Shown one piece after another: positions 1 to 7,629 of a DNA stretch of 36,548 bases. Under the pieces are notes generated by a model. The model did no database searches. It saw nothing but the letters and a program-made list of their open reading frames with translations, and was not told the origin of the DNA. Within the stretch, counting starts at the first letter, position 1. Every line of letters starts with the position of its first letter. The stretch is from contig NZ_FUXU01000045.1 of the NCBI RefSeq assembly GCF_900167155.1, positions 1-36,548 of the forward strand. Reading direction: 5' to 3'. The position numbers were made by a program, and so were the translations under genes. This DNA comes from Enterovibrio nigricans DSM 22720 (GTDB taxonomy: Bacteria; Pseudomonadota; Gammaproteobacteria; Enterobacterales; Vibrionaceae).

Positions 1-91
1 CCGTTTTATCCATGAAACGAACAGACATTTTGTCTCAGGTGGGTCAATTTTAAATCGACGTTAGTGGGTCATTTTTACATCGGCGGTAACA
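1..91. mobile_element. Terminal end of an IS21-like insertion sequence (partial)
   Basis: Two imperfect 25-bp direct repeats lie in tandem at 39-63 and 64-88. Each starts GTGGGTCA and they agree at 21 of 25 positions. Tandem GTGGGTCA-type repeats just inside the terminus are typical of IS21-family ends. The element probably ends with CA at 90-91, since IS21 elements begin TG and end CA. The rest lies beyond the left edge, so no transposase gene can be seen. The family call is inference from the repeats; the exact boundary is uncertain by several bases. Confidence 0.55.
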
Positions 92-1490
92 GCGCATCGC
101 CACTTTCACTCCAGGTGGTATCAAAGTCGACCAATGTGTGACTTTCTGGCCAATAGCGAAGAATACGAGTATCAGATGAAATCCATATTGAATGCCTGTC
201 CTTCAACAACCGGTCAATCGGAATATTACGCAGTAATTGAGGCAGTTCATTGTCTAACGATTCGAGCGTATCCGCACGATAAGCATGGAGGCCAGAAGCG
301 GAAGCAACCCATAAGGTATTGTTTAGTGATTCCATGCTTTGGATTGAAAAGTTAAATGATTTTGATATCAATGGCCTAAGCTGATCGTCCAACTTCACGA
401 GTTTATTGCGCGAACTAAGAAAAAAGTTATTTTCCCAATCAATAAACGAAGAAATACCCTGTTCAGCCATCTCGCCATTTAAATACCCGACAGGTAATCG
501 GTGAATACCTGCCAAAATGGAAGAACGAAAATTCAACCCTTTGTCAGAAGCTATCCAAACATCACCGTTTTTCCCTTTAGCAATAGAGGTGACTTGTTGA
601 CCAAGAAAACTAAACGTATCTAATGGCGTTTGATTCATATGGGTAAAAGACAGCTTTCCCATAGGATTCGAAGAATGAAAAAGCCCTCGGTTGGTCCCCA
701 CCCAAATGCCTTCCTCCGATTTTTCAATAACAAACACGGTGTCATTAGCAAAGTAGGAACCAATAACCTGGCCTCGCCGAATAACGCGCAACGCATCAGC
801 ACTACCTACAAAGAGCGTTCTCTCCCAATACTTCACATCGAAAATCAGCATATCCTGTGCAAAAACATGGAGTGTGGTGTTGGAAAAGACATCGATGATT
901 TCGCGACCATTACTCCCTAACAGACTGCTTTCTGAACGGTAAAGGCTCGTTACGCGAACCGCACTCACTTTCTCTACCTTGTTATTTTCTAGGTCAATTC
1001 GATATACACCTGAAGCAGTCGCGGTATAAAGCGCGGCATCCAAAACCTCCATATCCGTGATATTCATTTCCCCGGTGAAGAACAGAAACTCGATTTGTCC
1101 TGATATTAAGTTGTACTTATGGAGTTTTTCATCAATTAGTAGTAGTAATTCGCCATTGATAACACCTATATCGGAAACAGATGGCAATGTAGGGATAAAC
1201 AGGGAGAGAGGTTGAGTCTTTGTTCCATCATAAAAACTGACAGAGCCACCAGTATCCAAAAGCCAAACGCCGTTCTCCTCCAAATACTCCATCGATTTGA
1301 TGGTATGACTAGCCAAAGCGTTTTCGAAAGGGAATTGAAGAAAAAAAGGCGAAGCCACCACGACAGTGCTTTGACAAAAAGAAAGAATAAAAAGCCAAGC
1401 TATCAGAAGGCGGTTAAGGTTTGGCGTTCGAAAGAATGTGCGCATGCAACAACTTCGTATTGGGTTTCCCGTAATTTTCTCAATTTTCAT
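75..1490 (-). CDS. Secreted beta-propeller sensor-type protein, probably truncated at its C terminus by the adjacent IS
   Basis: The 471-residue product has a hydrophobic signal-like segment near residues 27-47 (LLIAWLFILSFC...VVVASP). It is followed by repeated propeller blades with motifs such as GVWLLDTGG, GIWVGTNRGLF, DVWIASDKGLNF and SIWISSDTRIL. These resemble the two-component-regulator propeller repeat found in the periplasmic part of hybrid kinases and GGDEF proteins. Such proteins normally continue into a Y_Y_Y domain, a membrane helix and an output domain. Here the frame stops after LLPPM, and those last codons lie in the IS-like terminal repeat, so the output half is probably lost. 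An internal Met at 1445 (MRTFFRTPN) would give a more normal signal peptide than the 1490 start. Neither start has a clear ribosome site. Specific function is unknown, and the truncated product is likely non-functional as a signalling protein. Confidence 0.6.
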   Translation of the reverse strand: MKIEKITGNPIRSCCMRTFFRTPNLNRLLIAWLFILSFCQSTVVVASPFFLQFPFENALASHTIKSMEYLEENGVWLLDTGGSVSFYDGTKTQPLSLFIPTLPSVSDIGVINGELLLLIDEKLHKYNLISGQIEFLFFTGEMNITDMEVLDAALYTATASGVYRIDLENNKVEKVSAVRVTSLYRSESSLLGSNGREIIDVFSNTTLHVFAQDMLIFDVKYWERTLFVGSADALRVIRRGQVIGSYFANDTVFVIEKSEEGIWVGTNRGLFHSSNPMGKLSFTHMNQTPLDTFSFLGQQVTSIAKGKNGDVWIASDKGLNFRSSILAGIHRLPVGYLNGEMAEQGISSFIDWENNFFLSSRNKLVKLDDQLRPLISKSFNFSIQSMESLNNTLWVASASGLHAYRADTLESLDNELPQLLRNIPIDRLLKDRHSIWISSDTRILRYWPESHTLVDFDTTWSESGDALLPPM

Positions 1491-1563
1491 TGCGTTAAAC
1501 GCGTTTGCTTTTCAGCAATGTGAACCAATTCACGGCAAAACGTCCAAGTATGGACGCCATACC

Positions 1564-1589
1564 AGCGACCTCTTGCATCAGAGGTCGCT
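1564..1589. other. Stem-loop without U-run between the propeller gene and znuA
   Basis: Perfect 9-bp arms (AGCGACCTC at 1564-1572, GAGGTCGCT at 1581-1589) flank an 8-nt loop. Neither side has a run of T, so it is not a canonical intrinsic terminator. It sits downstream of znuA (minus strand) and upstream of the propeller gene. It could stabilise the znuA 3' end. Confidence 0.4.
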
Positions 1590-1657
1590 TTAGATAGCTT
1601 GAAGCTTAAAGGCGCGTCATGGCGTAAAGTCAATAGAGCCTTTTGTGAGAAGTGATT

Positions 1658-2557
1658 TTATTCAAAACATGTTTCGTATCGACTGCCAAGATCAAGTAAA
1701 AAATCTTTGTAACCTTGCGTTTTGAAGTTGATATCCTGCGCCATAGGATCTAATTCAACCGTTTTTGTATGGGTATGTTTAACCACACTTTCTACTATAG
1801 CAGGGTTAAATTGAGGCTCAGTAAACACACATTTTGCTTTCTTTTCCTCTAATGCGCTGCGAATTTCAATCAGGGTTCGCGCCCCAGGCTTTCTGTCCGG
1901 ATTTACCGTAAAGTGTCCGGTCGGCTTCAATCCAAAAGCTTGCTCGAAATACGCATACGCATCATGGAACAAGAAATAACCAGGTGCATTTTTAGTATCC
2001 AGCGCGGCGGCAAGTTGCTTTTCTACACCGTTAACTTGTTGTACAAATTTTTCGTAATTCGCTTCGTATGTCGCAGCATTTTCTGGCGATACTTTGCTAA
2101 GTGCCGTCGAAATTGCTTTTGCTATTACCTTGCTTTGTTCTGGCCCCAACCAGATATGTGCATCGATACCATCATGACTATGGTTATGCTCCTCATGGTC
2201 ATGGTGCTCTTCATCACCACTGTAATAACGCAGAGGCATGCCTTCGACTGCTGTCAGTTGTAGTGTGTTATCGTGGTCATTGAGTAGTTTTTGCAAGAAA
2301 ATTTCCATCTCAGGTCCCACCCAAACCACGAGATCAGCCTGATGAAGCTTTTTGATATCAGAGGGCTTCAGTGCGTAGTCATGCGGTGACCCGGCAGGTG
2401 GAAGCAATACATCAACACTGCCAGCACCACCGACAATATCTTTTGCAATCAGTCCAATAGGCTTAATCGTCGCAACGACCTTTGGCGTAGACGCGGCCGC
2501 GAAAAATGGAATAGAAAGGAGCAAGGTTGCAAATAGAGCTCGAAATCCGACGTTCAT
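1658..2557 (-). CDS. znuA: ZnuA, periplasmic zinc-binding protein of the ZnuABC transporter
   Basis: The product captures Zn2+ in the periplasm and delivers it to the ZnuB permease. From Met at 2557 it is 299 residues: a signal peptide (MNVGFRALFATLLLSIPFFAAAS), then KVVATIKPIGLIAKDIVGG and SPHDYALKPSD with the first metal His. A His/Asp/Glu-rich loop (EEHHDHEEHNHSHDG) follows, then DAHIWLGP, and Cys near the end as in ZnuA of enterobacteria. The frame is open for 91 more codons upstream, but these have no signal peptide, run through the Zur operator and overlap divergent znuC. The 2557 start has GGGAA about 7 nt upstream. It is divergent from znuCB and shares the Zur box with it, so zinc-replete repression by Zur is expected. 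Confidence 0.95.
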   Translation of the reverse strand: MNVGFRALFATLLLSIPFFAAASTPKVVATIKPIGLIAKDIVGGAGSVDVLLPPAGSPHDYALKPSDIKKLHQADLVVWVGPEMEIFLQKLLNDHDNTLQLTAVEGMPLRYYSGDEEHHDHEEHNHSHDGIDAHIWLGPEQSKVIAKAISTALSKVSPENAATYEANYEKFVQQVNGVEKQLAAALDTKNAPGYFLFHDAYAYFEQAFGLKPTGHFTVNPDRKPGARTLIEIRSALEEKKAKCVFTEPQFNPAIVESVVKHTHTKTVELDPMAQDINFKTQGYKDFLLDLGSRYETCFE

Positions 2558-2598
2558 GATAGTTCCCAAATCCGATGGTTGGCATTCAATTACTTTCA

Positions 2599-2621
2599 GA
2601 AATGTTATATTATAACATTTC
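2599..2621. promoter_or_regulatory. Zur operator between znuA and znuCB
   Basis: A 23-bp palindrome with perfect 11-bp arms (GAAATGTTATA / TATAACATTTC) around a central T. It matches the known gammaproteobacterial Zur box and lies centrally between the divergent znuA and znuC starts. One dimer pair here could repress both promoters when zinc is plentiful. Confidence 0.9.
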
Positions 2622-2645
2622 ATTTTTAAACATATTGCGCAGTTT

Positions 2646-3413
2646 ATGTCCCAATCCCTTGTTACAATGAGCAACGTTTCTGTCATTTTTGATGGACGAA
2701 GCGTATTGGACGGCGTGTCCATGACCTTGTCGAGAGACAAAATCACGACCTTAATTGGCCCTAACGGGGCCGGTAAATCAACCTTGGTCAAAACAGTGAT
2801 TGGCCTGAAAAAGCCTACGGAAGGACACATTGAGCGCCTAAAGGGAATAAAAATTGGCTATGTCCCACAAAAACTTAGCCTCAATGACAGCCTACCGCTT
2901 ACGGTTGATCGTTTTTTAAAACTCACGCCCTTATCAAAAACGATGACGATTGAAGAAGCACTGACCTTGGTTGGTGCCAATCACCTTCGGCATTCAAATA
3001 TGCACACCTTGTCTGGCGGCGAGATGCAGCGTGTACTGATCGCGAATGCGGTATTAAAGTCACCGGACTTGCTGGTACTGGATGAACCCGTACAAGGTGT
3101 GGATGTGGCTGGTCAATTGGCCCTTTATAGCCTTATTGCCAAACTGAAAGATGTATTGAAATGCGGTATTTTAATGGTGTCACATGACCTGCATTTAGTC
3201 ATGGCCAAAACTGACGAAGTAATTTGCCTGCATCATCATATTTGTTGCTCCGGTGAACCCGAGGCGATTTCAACGCATCCGGAATATATTGCGATGTTTG
3301 GCCGCAAAGAAAGTGAGCAACTTGCTTTGTATCAACATCATCACAATCATGACCACGACCTATCTGGCAGCACTATTGGCCCCTGTAAGCATGGAGGTCA
3401 TCACAATGCTTGA
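2646..3413 (+). CDS. znuC: ZnuC, ATP-binding subunit of the zinc ABC transporter
   Basis: This ATPase powers zinc import through ZnuB. The 255-residue protein shows Walker A (GPNGAGKST, near residue 38), the Q-loop region (YVPQK), the ABC signature (LSGGEMQR), Walker B (LLVLDEP) and the switch His (VSHDLHLV). The C terminus is His-rich ([11 protein letters not shown], then CKHGGHHNA), in line with ZnuC tails in other gammaproteobacteria, and may sense or buffer zinc. No strong ribosome site precedes 2646. Met8 is an alternative start, but residues 1-7 are kept here. Its last 8 bases overlap znuB, so translation is likely coupled. Expected regulation is by Zur through the palindrome just upstream. 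Confidence 0.95.
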   Translation: MSQSLVTMSNVSVIFDGRSVLDGVSMTLSRDKITTLIGPNGAGKSTLVKTVIGLKKPTEGHIERLKGIKIGYVPQKLSLNDSLPLTVDRFLKLTPLSKTMTIEEALTLVGANHLRHSNMHTLSGGEMQRVLIANAVLKSPDLLVLDEPVQGVDVAGQLALYSLIAKLKDVLKCGILMVSHDLHLVMAKTDEVICLHHHICCSGEPEAISTHPEYIAMFGRKESEQLALYQHHHNHDHDLSGSTIGPCKHGGHHNA

Positions 3414-4191
3414 ATTTCTAGCTATTCCACTTATCACGGGCATTTTAATAGCAGCATCTGTTGGGCCATTAGGCTCTTTTGTTGTGTGGCGCCGAATGGC
3501 CTACTTCGGCGATACTCTCGCTCACGCCTCATTGTTTGGTCTCGCATTGGGCTTCATGCTGCAGGTTAATTTGAATCTGACACTGATAGTCAGTTGCCTT
3601 ACCATTGCAACCTTGTTGGTTGCGCTGCAACGAAACAGCAAGGTTTCCACTGACACTTTATTGGGGATTATCGCGCACACGTCTTTGTCTCTCGGCCTCG
3701 TTGCAATCAGTCTCGTAGACGACCTGCGTGTGGATTTAATGTCTTATCTGTTCGGTGATTTGCTCTCCGTAAACACCACAGACTTAGGCTTTATCTTTCT
3801 GGGATGCGTTGCTGTTCTTCTCGCACTGTACTGGCTCTGGACTCCCTTATTGGCTATTACCGTTAGTGAAGATATGGCGAGGGTGGATGGCTACAACGTG
3901 GATAGGCTTAAACTCATCTTGATGCTCCTGATTGGCCTCGTGATTGCCATTGCCATGAAATTTGTCGGTGCTTTGATCATCACATCTCTGATGATTATTC
4001 CTGCGGCAACAGCCAGACGCTTTGCAAAAAGTCCTGAACAAATGGCCATTTTTGCCAGTGTCATAGGCGTTTTTGCCGTGTTCGGTGGCATCAGCCTATC
4101 TTGGTTTGAAGATACGCCTGCTGGTCCTTCTATCGTTGTGGTAGCTGGTGCGTTGTTTTTGCTTAGTCTCTATAAAAAGCAAGACGCTTAA
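3406..4191 (+). CDS. znuB: ZnuB, membrane permease of the zinc ABC transporter
   Basis: The inner-membrane channel subunit for Zn2+. The 261-residue protein is strongly hydrophobic throughout with several membrane helices. It carries the ABC-3 family hallmarks [26 protein letters not shown] near the N terminus and [25 protein letters not shown] in the second half. The frame is open upstream to 3253 inside znuC, but the ATG at 3406 has a strong GGAGGT 7 nt ahead and gives the usual family start ([10 protein letters not shown]). It overlaps the znuC stop in ATGCTTGA. A bidirectional terminator follows at once. Confidence 0.95.
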   Translation: MLEFLAIPLITGILIAASVGPLGSFVVWRRMAYFGDTLAHASLFGLALGFMLQVNLNLTLIVSCLTIATLLVALQRNSKVSTDTLLGIIAHTSLSLGLVAISLVDDLRVDLMSYLFGDLLSVNTTDLGFIFLGCVAVLLALYWLWTPLLAITVSEDMARVDGYNVDRLKLILMLLIGLVIAIAMKFVGALIITSLMIIPAATARRFAKSPEQMAIFASVIGVFAVFGGISLSWFEDTPAGPSIVVVAGALFLLSLYKKQDA

Positions 4192-4207
4192 GCCTGATAG
4201 CAGACAC

Positions 4208-4237
4208 AAAAAAACCGCTCATTCGAGCGGTTTTTTT
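4208..4237. terminator. Bidirectional intrinsic terminator between znuB and sucD
   Basis: CCGCTC (4215-4220) pairs with GAGCGG (4225-4230) around an ATTC loop. It is flanked by an A-run on the left and a T-run on the right, so it can stop both convergent units. Confidence 0.9.
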
Positions 4238-4250
4238 ATATCGTAAGATA

Positions 4251-5123
4251 TTACCAACCTGTGCTGCTACGCAACGCTTTACCGATGTCAGCAAGGCTCT
4301 TAACCGTAGTCACACCTGCCGCTTCCAGTGCTGCGAATTTATCTTCTGCAGTACCTTTACCACCAGAGATGATCGCACCCGCGTGGCCCATACGTTTACC
4401 CGGAGGTGCAGTAACACCCGCGATGTACGAAACAACTGGCTTAGTGACATTCTCTTTAATGTAAGCAGCAGCTTCTTCTTCTGCCGTACCACCGATTTCA
4501 CCGATCATGACAATCGCTTCTGTCGCTGGGTCTTTTTCAAACATTTCAAGAATATCGATAAAGTTAGACCCTGGAATTGGGTCACCGCCGATACCTACAC
4601 AGGTAGATTGGCCGAAACCTTCATCAGTCGTCTGTTTAACCGCTTCATAGGTAAGGGTGCCGGAACGGGATACAATGCCAACTTTACCCGGCTTATGAAT
4701 GTGGCCTGGCATGATACCAATCTTACACTCGCCTGGCGTAATAACGCCTGGGCAGTTAGGGCCGATCATGCGAACGCCAGCTTCATCCAACTTCACTTTC
4801 ACTTCCAGCATATCCAGTGTCGGAATACCTTCCGTGATAGTCACGATGAGCTCAATACCTGCGTCAATGGCTTCCAGAATCGCATCTTTACAGAACGGAG
4901 CAGGAACATAAATTACCGTCGCCGTTGCGCCAGTAACTTCTACCGCTTCTGCGACTGTATTAAATACAGGCAGACCAAGGTGAGTCGTTCCGCCTTTGCC
5001 AGGTGATACGCCACCAACCATTTGCGTTCCATAGTCAATGGCTTGTTCTGAGTGGAAAGTACCCTGACCGCCTGTGAAGCCCTGACAGATTACTTTAGTA
5101 TTTTTATTGATCAAAACAGACAT
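4251..5123 (-). CDS. sucD: Succinyl-CoA synthetase (ADP-forming), alpha subunit
   Basis: With SucC it converts succinyl-CoA, ADP and phosphate to succinate, CoA and ATP in the TCA cycle. The 290-residue protein matches the enterobacterial length. It has the CoA-binding Rossmann N terminus ([18 protein letters not shown]), the [10 protein letters not shown] loop, GPNCPG, and the phosphorylated His at about residue 247 in [12 protein letters not shown]. It is the last gene of the sdh-suc block. Its ATG overlaps the sucC stop by one base (TAATG), indicating coupled translation and 1:1 subunit supply. Confidence 0.98.
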   Translation of the reverse strand: MSVLINKNTKVICQGFTGGQGTFHSEQAIDYGTQMVGGVSPGKGGTTHLGLPVFNTVAEAVEVTGATATVIYVPAPFCKDAILEAIDAGIELIVTITEGIPTLDMLEVKVKLDEAGVRMIGPNCPGVITPGECKIGIMPGHIHKPGKVGIVSRSGTLTYEAVKQTTDEGFGQSTCVGIGGDPIPGSNFIDILEMFEKDPATEAIVMIGEIGGTAEEEAAAYIKENVTKPVVSYIAGVTAPPGKRMGHAGAIISGGKGTAEDKFAALEAAGVTTVKSLADIGKALRSSTGW

Positions 5124-6289
5124 TATTTGCCCTCCGCTGCAGCAACAACCTTATCAGCCGCTTCAGTCAGTGAGGTCGCAGCAATAATGTTCAGGCCGCT
5201 ATCGGCCAATTTCTGAGTTCCAAGTTCTGCGTTGTTACCTTCCAGGCGAACAACCACAGGTACCTTAACCCCTACCTCTTCAACCGCACCGATGATGCCG
5301 TCTGCGATCAGGTCGCATCGTACGATCCCGCCAAAGATGTTAACGAGAACAGCTTTTACGTTGTCGTCGGAGAGGATAATTTTAAATGCTTCGGTTACAC
5401 GCTCTTTCGTCGCGCCGCCACCTACATCCAAGAAGTTTGCTGGGCTACCGCCGTGCAGGTTTACGATGTCCATCGTACCCATCGCAAGGCCAGCACCATT
5501 AACCATACAGCCAATGCTGCCATCAAGCGCGACATAGTTCAGTTCCCACTGAGCAGCATGTGCTTCACGTGCATCATCTTGGCTAGGGTCGTGCATTTCA
5601 CGAATTTTTGGCTGGCGGTAAACTGCGTTGCTATCAACTGTCAGCTTGGCATCCAAACAGTGCAGATCACCAGAGGCTGTAATCACCAGCGGGTTAACTT
5701 CAACCAACGCTACATCGCGCTCAATGAAGAGTTTTGCAATGCCCATAAAGATCTTGGTGAATTGCTTAATCTGGTCGCCTTGCAGCCCAAGTTTGAACGC
5801 CAACTGGCGGCCTTGATATGGCTGAGGGCCAACCAATGGATCAATCGCAGCTTTGTGAATCAATTCTGGCGTTTCTTCCGCCACTTTCTCGATTTCCACA
5901 CCACCTTCAGTTGATGCCATGAAAACCACGCGGCGAGTGCCACGGTCTACCACCGCACCAAGGTACAGCTCTTTAGCGATGTCCGTGCAATCTTCAACCA
6001 GAATCTTGCTAACTGGCTGACCGTTAGCATCTGTTTGATAAGTAACTAGGTTTTTACCCAGCCAGTTTTGAGCAAATTCTTTAATTTCATCTTTGGTAGT
6101 AACCAGCTTAACGCCGCCCGCTTTACCACGACCACCAGCGTGTACCTGGCATTTAACCACCCACTTGTCACCACCAAGTTTGTCCGCAGCTTCTGCCGCT
6201 TCTTGAGGAGTGTCGCAGGCATACCCTTCAGATACTGGCAGCCCGTATTCAGCAAAAAGCTGTTTTGACTGATATTCGTGCAGATTCAT
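5123..6289 (-). CDS. sucC: Succinyl-CoA synthetase, beta subunit
   Basis: The ATP-grasp subunit that binds nucleotide and pairs with SucD. Its length, 388 residues, equals that of the E. coli protein. Visible features are the [18 protein letters not shown] start, the ATP-grasp lysine region [33 protein letters not shown] and the C-terminal CoA-ligase part with [13 protein letters not shown]. The 98-bp gap from sucB holds a stem-loop and a TATAAT hexamer, so a secondary promoter or processing site may tune sucCD separately from sucAB. Confidence 0.98.
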   Translation of the reverse strand: MNLHEYQSKQLFAEYGLPVSEGYACDTPQEAAEAADKLGGDKWVVKCQVHAGGRGKAGGVKLVTTKDEIKEFAQNWLGKNLVTYQTDANGQPVSKILVEDCTDIAKELYLGAVVDRGTRRVVFMASTEGGVEIEKVAEETPELIHKAAIDPLVGPQPYQGRQLAFKLGLQGDQIKQFTKIFMGIAKLFIERDVALVEVNPLVITASGDLHCLDAKLTVDSNAVYRQPKIREMHDPSQDDAREAHAAQWELNYVALDGSIGCMVNGAGLAMGTMDIVNLHGGSPANFLDVGGGATKERVTEAFKIILSDDNVKAVLVNIFGGIVRCDLIADGIIGAVEEVGVKVPVVVRLEGNNAELGTQKLADSGLNIIAATSLTEAADKVVAAAEGK

Positions 6290-6315
6290 GATGTTCTATC
6301 CGTGTCCATTTACGT

Positions 6316-6321
6316 ATTATA
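6316..6321 (-). promoter_or_regulatory. Possible -10 element of an internal sucCD promoter
   Basis: On the minus strand this reads TATAAT, a perfect -10 hexamer, about 27 bp before the sucC start. No good -35 lies 16-18 bp upstream, so it would need an activator, or it may be chance in an AT-rich gap. Confidence 0.3.
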
Positions 6322-6344
6322 GTGTGTGTTTTTTGCTTTCCACA

Positions 6345-6364
6345 CAGGGGGCTCCTGCCCCCTG
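6345..6364. other. GC-rich stem-loop in the sucB-sucC gap
   Basis: Perfect 7-bp arms (CAGGGGG / CCCCCTG) close a 6-nt loop. No T-run follows on the minus strand, so it is not an evident terminator. It may be an mRNA processing or 3'-protective element that sets sucAB versus sucCD levels. Confidence 0.5.
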
Positions 6365-6387
6365 CTTCCGGTTACCCGGACTGCTAA

Positions 6388-7602
6388 TTATACGTCTAGC
6401 AGCAGACGTGTTGGGTCTTCTAAAAGCTCTTTAATGGTCACCAAGAAGCCAACAGACTCGCGTCCGTCGATCAAACGATGATCGTAAGAAAGAGCAAGGT
6501 ACATCATAGGTAGAATTTCAACTTTTCCATCAACCGCCATTGGACGTTCTTGGATTTTATGCATCCCCAAGATTGCCGCTTGTGGTGGGTTAATGATTGG
6601 CGTAGACATGAGGGAACCGAACACACCACCGTTGGTGATGGTGAAGTTACCGCCAGTCAGATCGTCAACGGTCAATTTGCCGTCACGACCTTTAATTGCC
6701 AGTTCTTTGATGCCTTTTTCAACGTCAGCCAAACCCAGACGATCACAATCGCGAAGAACTGGTGTAACCAATCCACGCGGTGTTGATACCGCCATGCTTA
6801 CGTCAAAGAAGTTGTGGTAAACGATATCTTCACCATCAATAGAAGCATTGACTTCTGGGTAACGCTTCAGTGCTTCAACAACGGCTTTTACATAGAAGGA
6901 CATGAAGCCCAGACGAATACCGTGACGCTCTTCGAACACATCTTTATATTGCTTACGAATGTCCATGATTGGCTTCATGTTCACTTCGTTAAACGTCGTC
7001 AGCATTGCTGTACTGTTTTTCGCTTCAAGCAGACGTTCAGCAACACGTTTACGCAAACGTGTCATCGGAACACGCTTCTCGCTGCGATGGCCAAGAGATG
7101 GGGTTTTTTCCTTAACCGCTGGCGCAGCAGCCTGTGCTTTACCGCCGCCATTTTTCAAGAATGCATCCACATCTTCACGGGTAATACGACCGCCAACACC
7201 GGTACCTTTAACTTGGTCTGCATTCAGGTCGTTTTCAGCAAGAAGGCGACGAACCGCTGGGCTCAATGCGTCGTTTTGTTCTTCATTCAGAGACGCCGTG
7301 TGACGCTTATCTGGTGAAGCTTCTGACGAGACTGGCACATCTTGAGTAGGCTCACCCGCTACCGCACCCGCCTTCAGTTTTGCAAGCAATTGCTTAGAAA
7401 GCACGGTTGCACCTTCTACTTCGATAATTGCTTCCAATACGCCGTCTTCTGGTGCTGGCACTTCCAACACCACTTTGTCCGTTTCAATATCAACCAGCAC
7501 TTCATCACGGCTCACCGCTTCGCCTGGCTGCTTATGCCATGTCGCAACCGTCGCATCAGCAACTGATTCAGGTAGGTCGGGAACCAGAATTTCGATTGTC
7601 AT
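6388..7602 (-). CDS. sucB: Dihydrolipoyl succinyltransferase, E2 of 2-oxoglutarate dehydrogenase
   Basis: E2 forms the core of the complex and transfers the succinyl group from its lipoyl arm to CoA. The 404-residue protein has an N-terminal lipoyl domain with modified Lys43 in [15 protein letters not shown] peripheral-subunit-binding domain follows (about 114-150, [14 protein letters not shown]...[13 protein letters not shown]). The acyltransferase domain has catalytic His375 and Asp379 in SYDHRLIDG. It lies 27 bp behind sucA in the same operon. The E3 partner Lpd is not in this window and is presumably shared with pyruvate dehydrogenase elsewhere. Confidence 0.98.
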   Translation of the reverse strand: MTIEILVPDLPESVADATVATWHKQPGEAVSRDEVLVDIETDKVVLEVPAPEDGVLEAIIEVEGATVLSKQLLAKLKAGAVAGEPTQDVPVSSEASPDKRHTASLNEEQNDALSPAVRRLLAENDLNADQVKGTGVGGRITREDVDAFLKNGGGKAQAAAPAVKEKTPSLGHRSEKRVPMTRLRKRVAERLLEAKNSTAMLTTFNEVNMKPIMDIRKQYKDVFEERHGIRLGFMSFYVKAVVEALKRYPEVNASIDGEDIVYHNFFDVSMAVSTPRGLVTPVLRDCDRLGLADVEKGIKELAIKGRDGKLTVDDLTGGNFTITNGGVFGSLMSTPIINPPQAAILGMHKIQERPMAVDGKVEILPMMYLALSYDHRLIDGRESVGFLVTIKELLEDPTRLLLDV

Positions 7603-7629
7603 TTCATTAATTCCTTAGCTTTCTAGTTC

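Noticed and set aside
2558-2830. 91-codon N-terminal extension of ZnuA
   Set aside because: It reads through the Zur operator and into divergent znuC, and would bury the signal peptide.
4383-5006. 207-codon frame antisense to sucD
   Set aside because: Rich in Asn, Arg and Phe as expected of an antisense shadow, with no ribosome site and no recognisable family. sucD is certain on the other strand.
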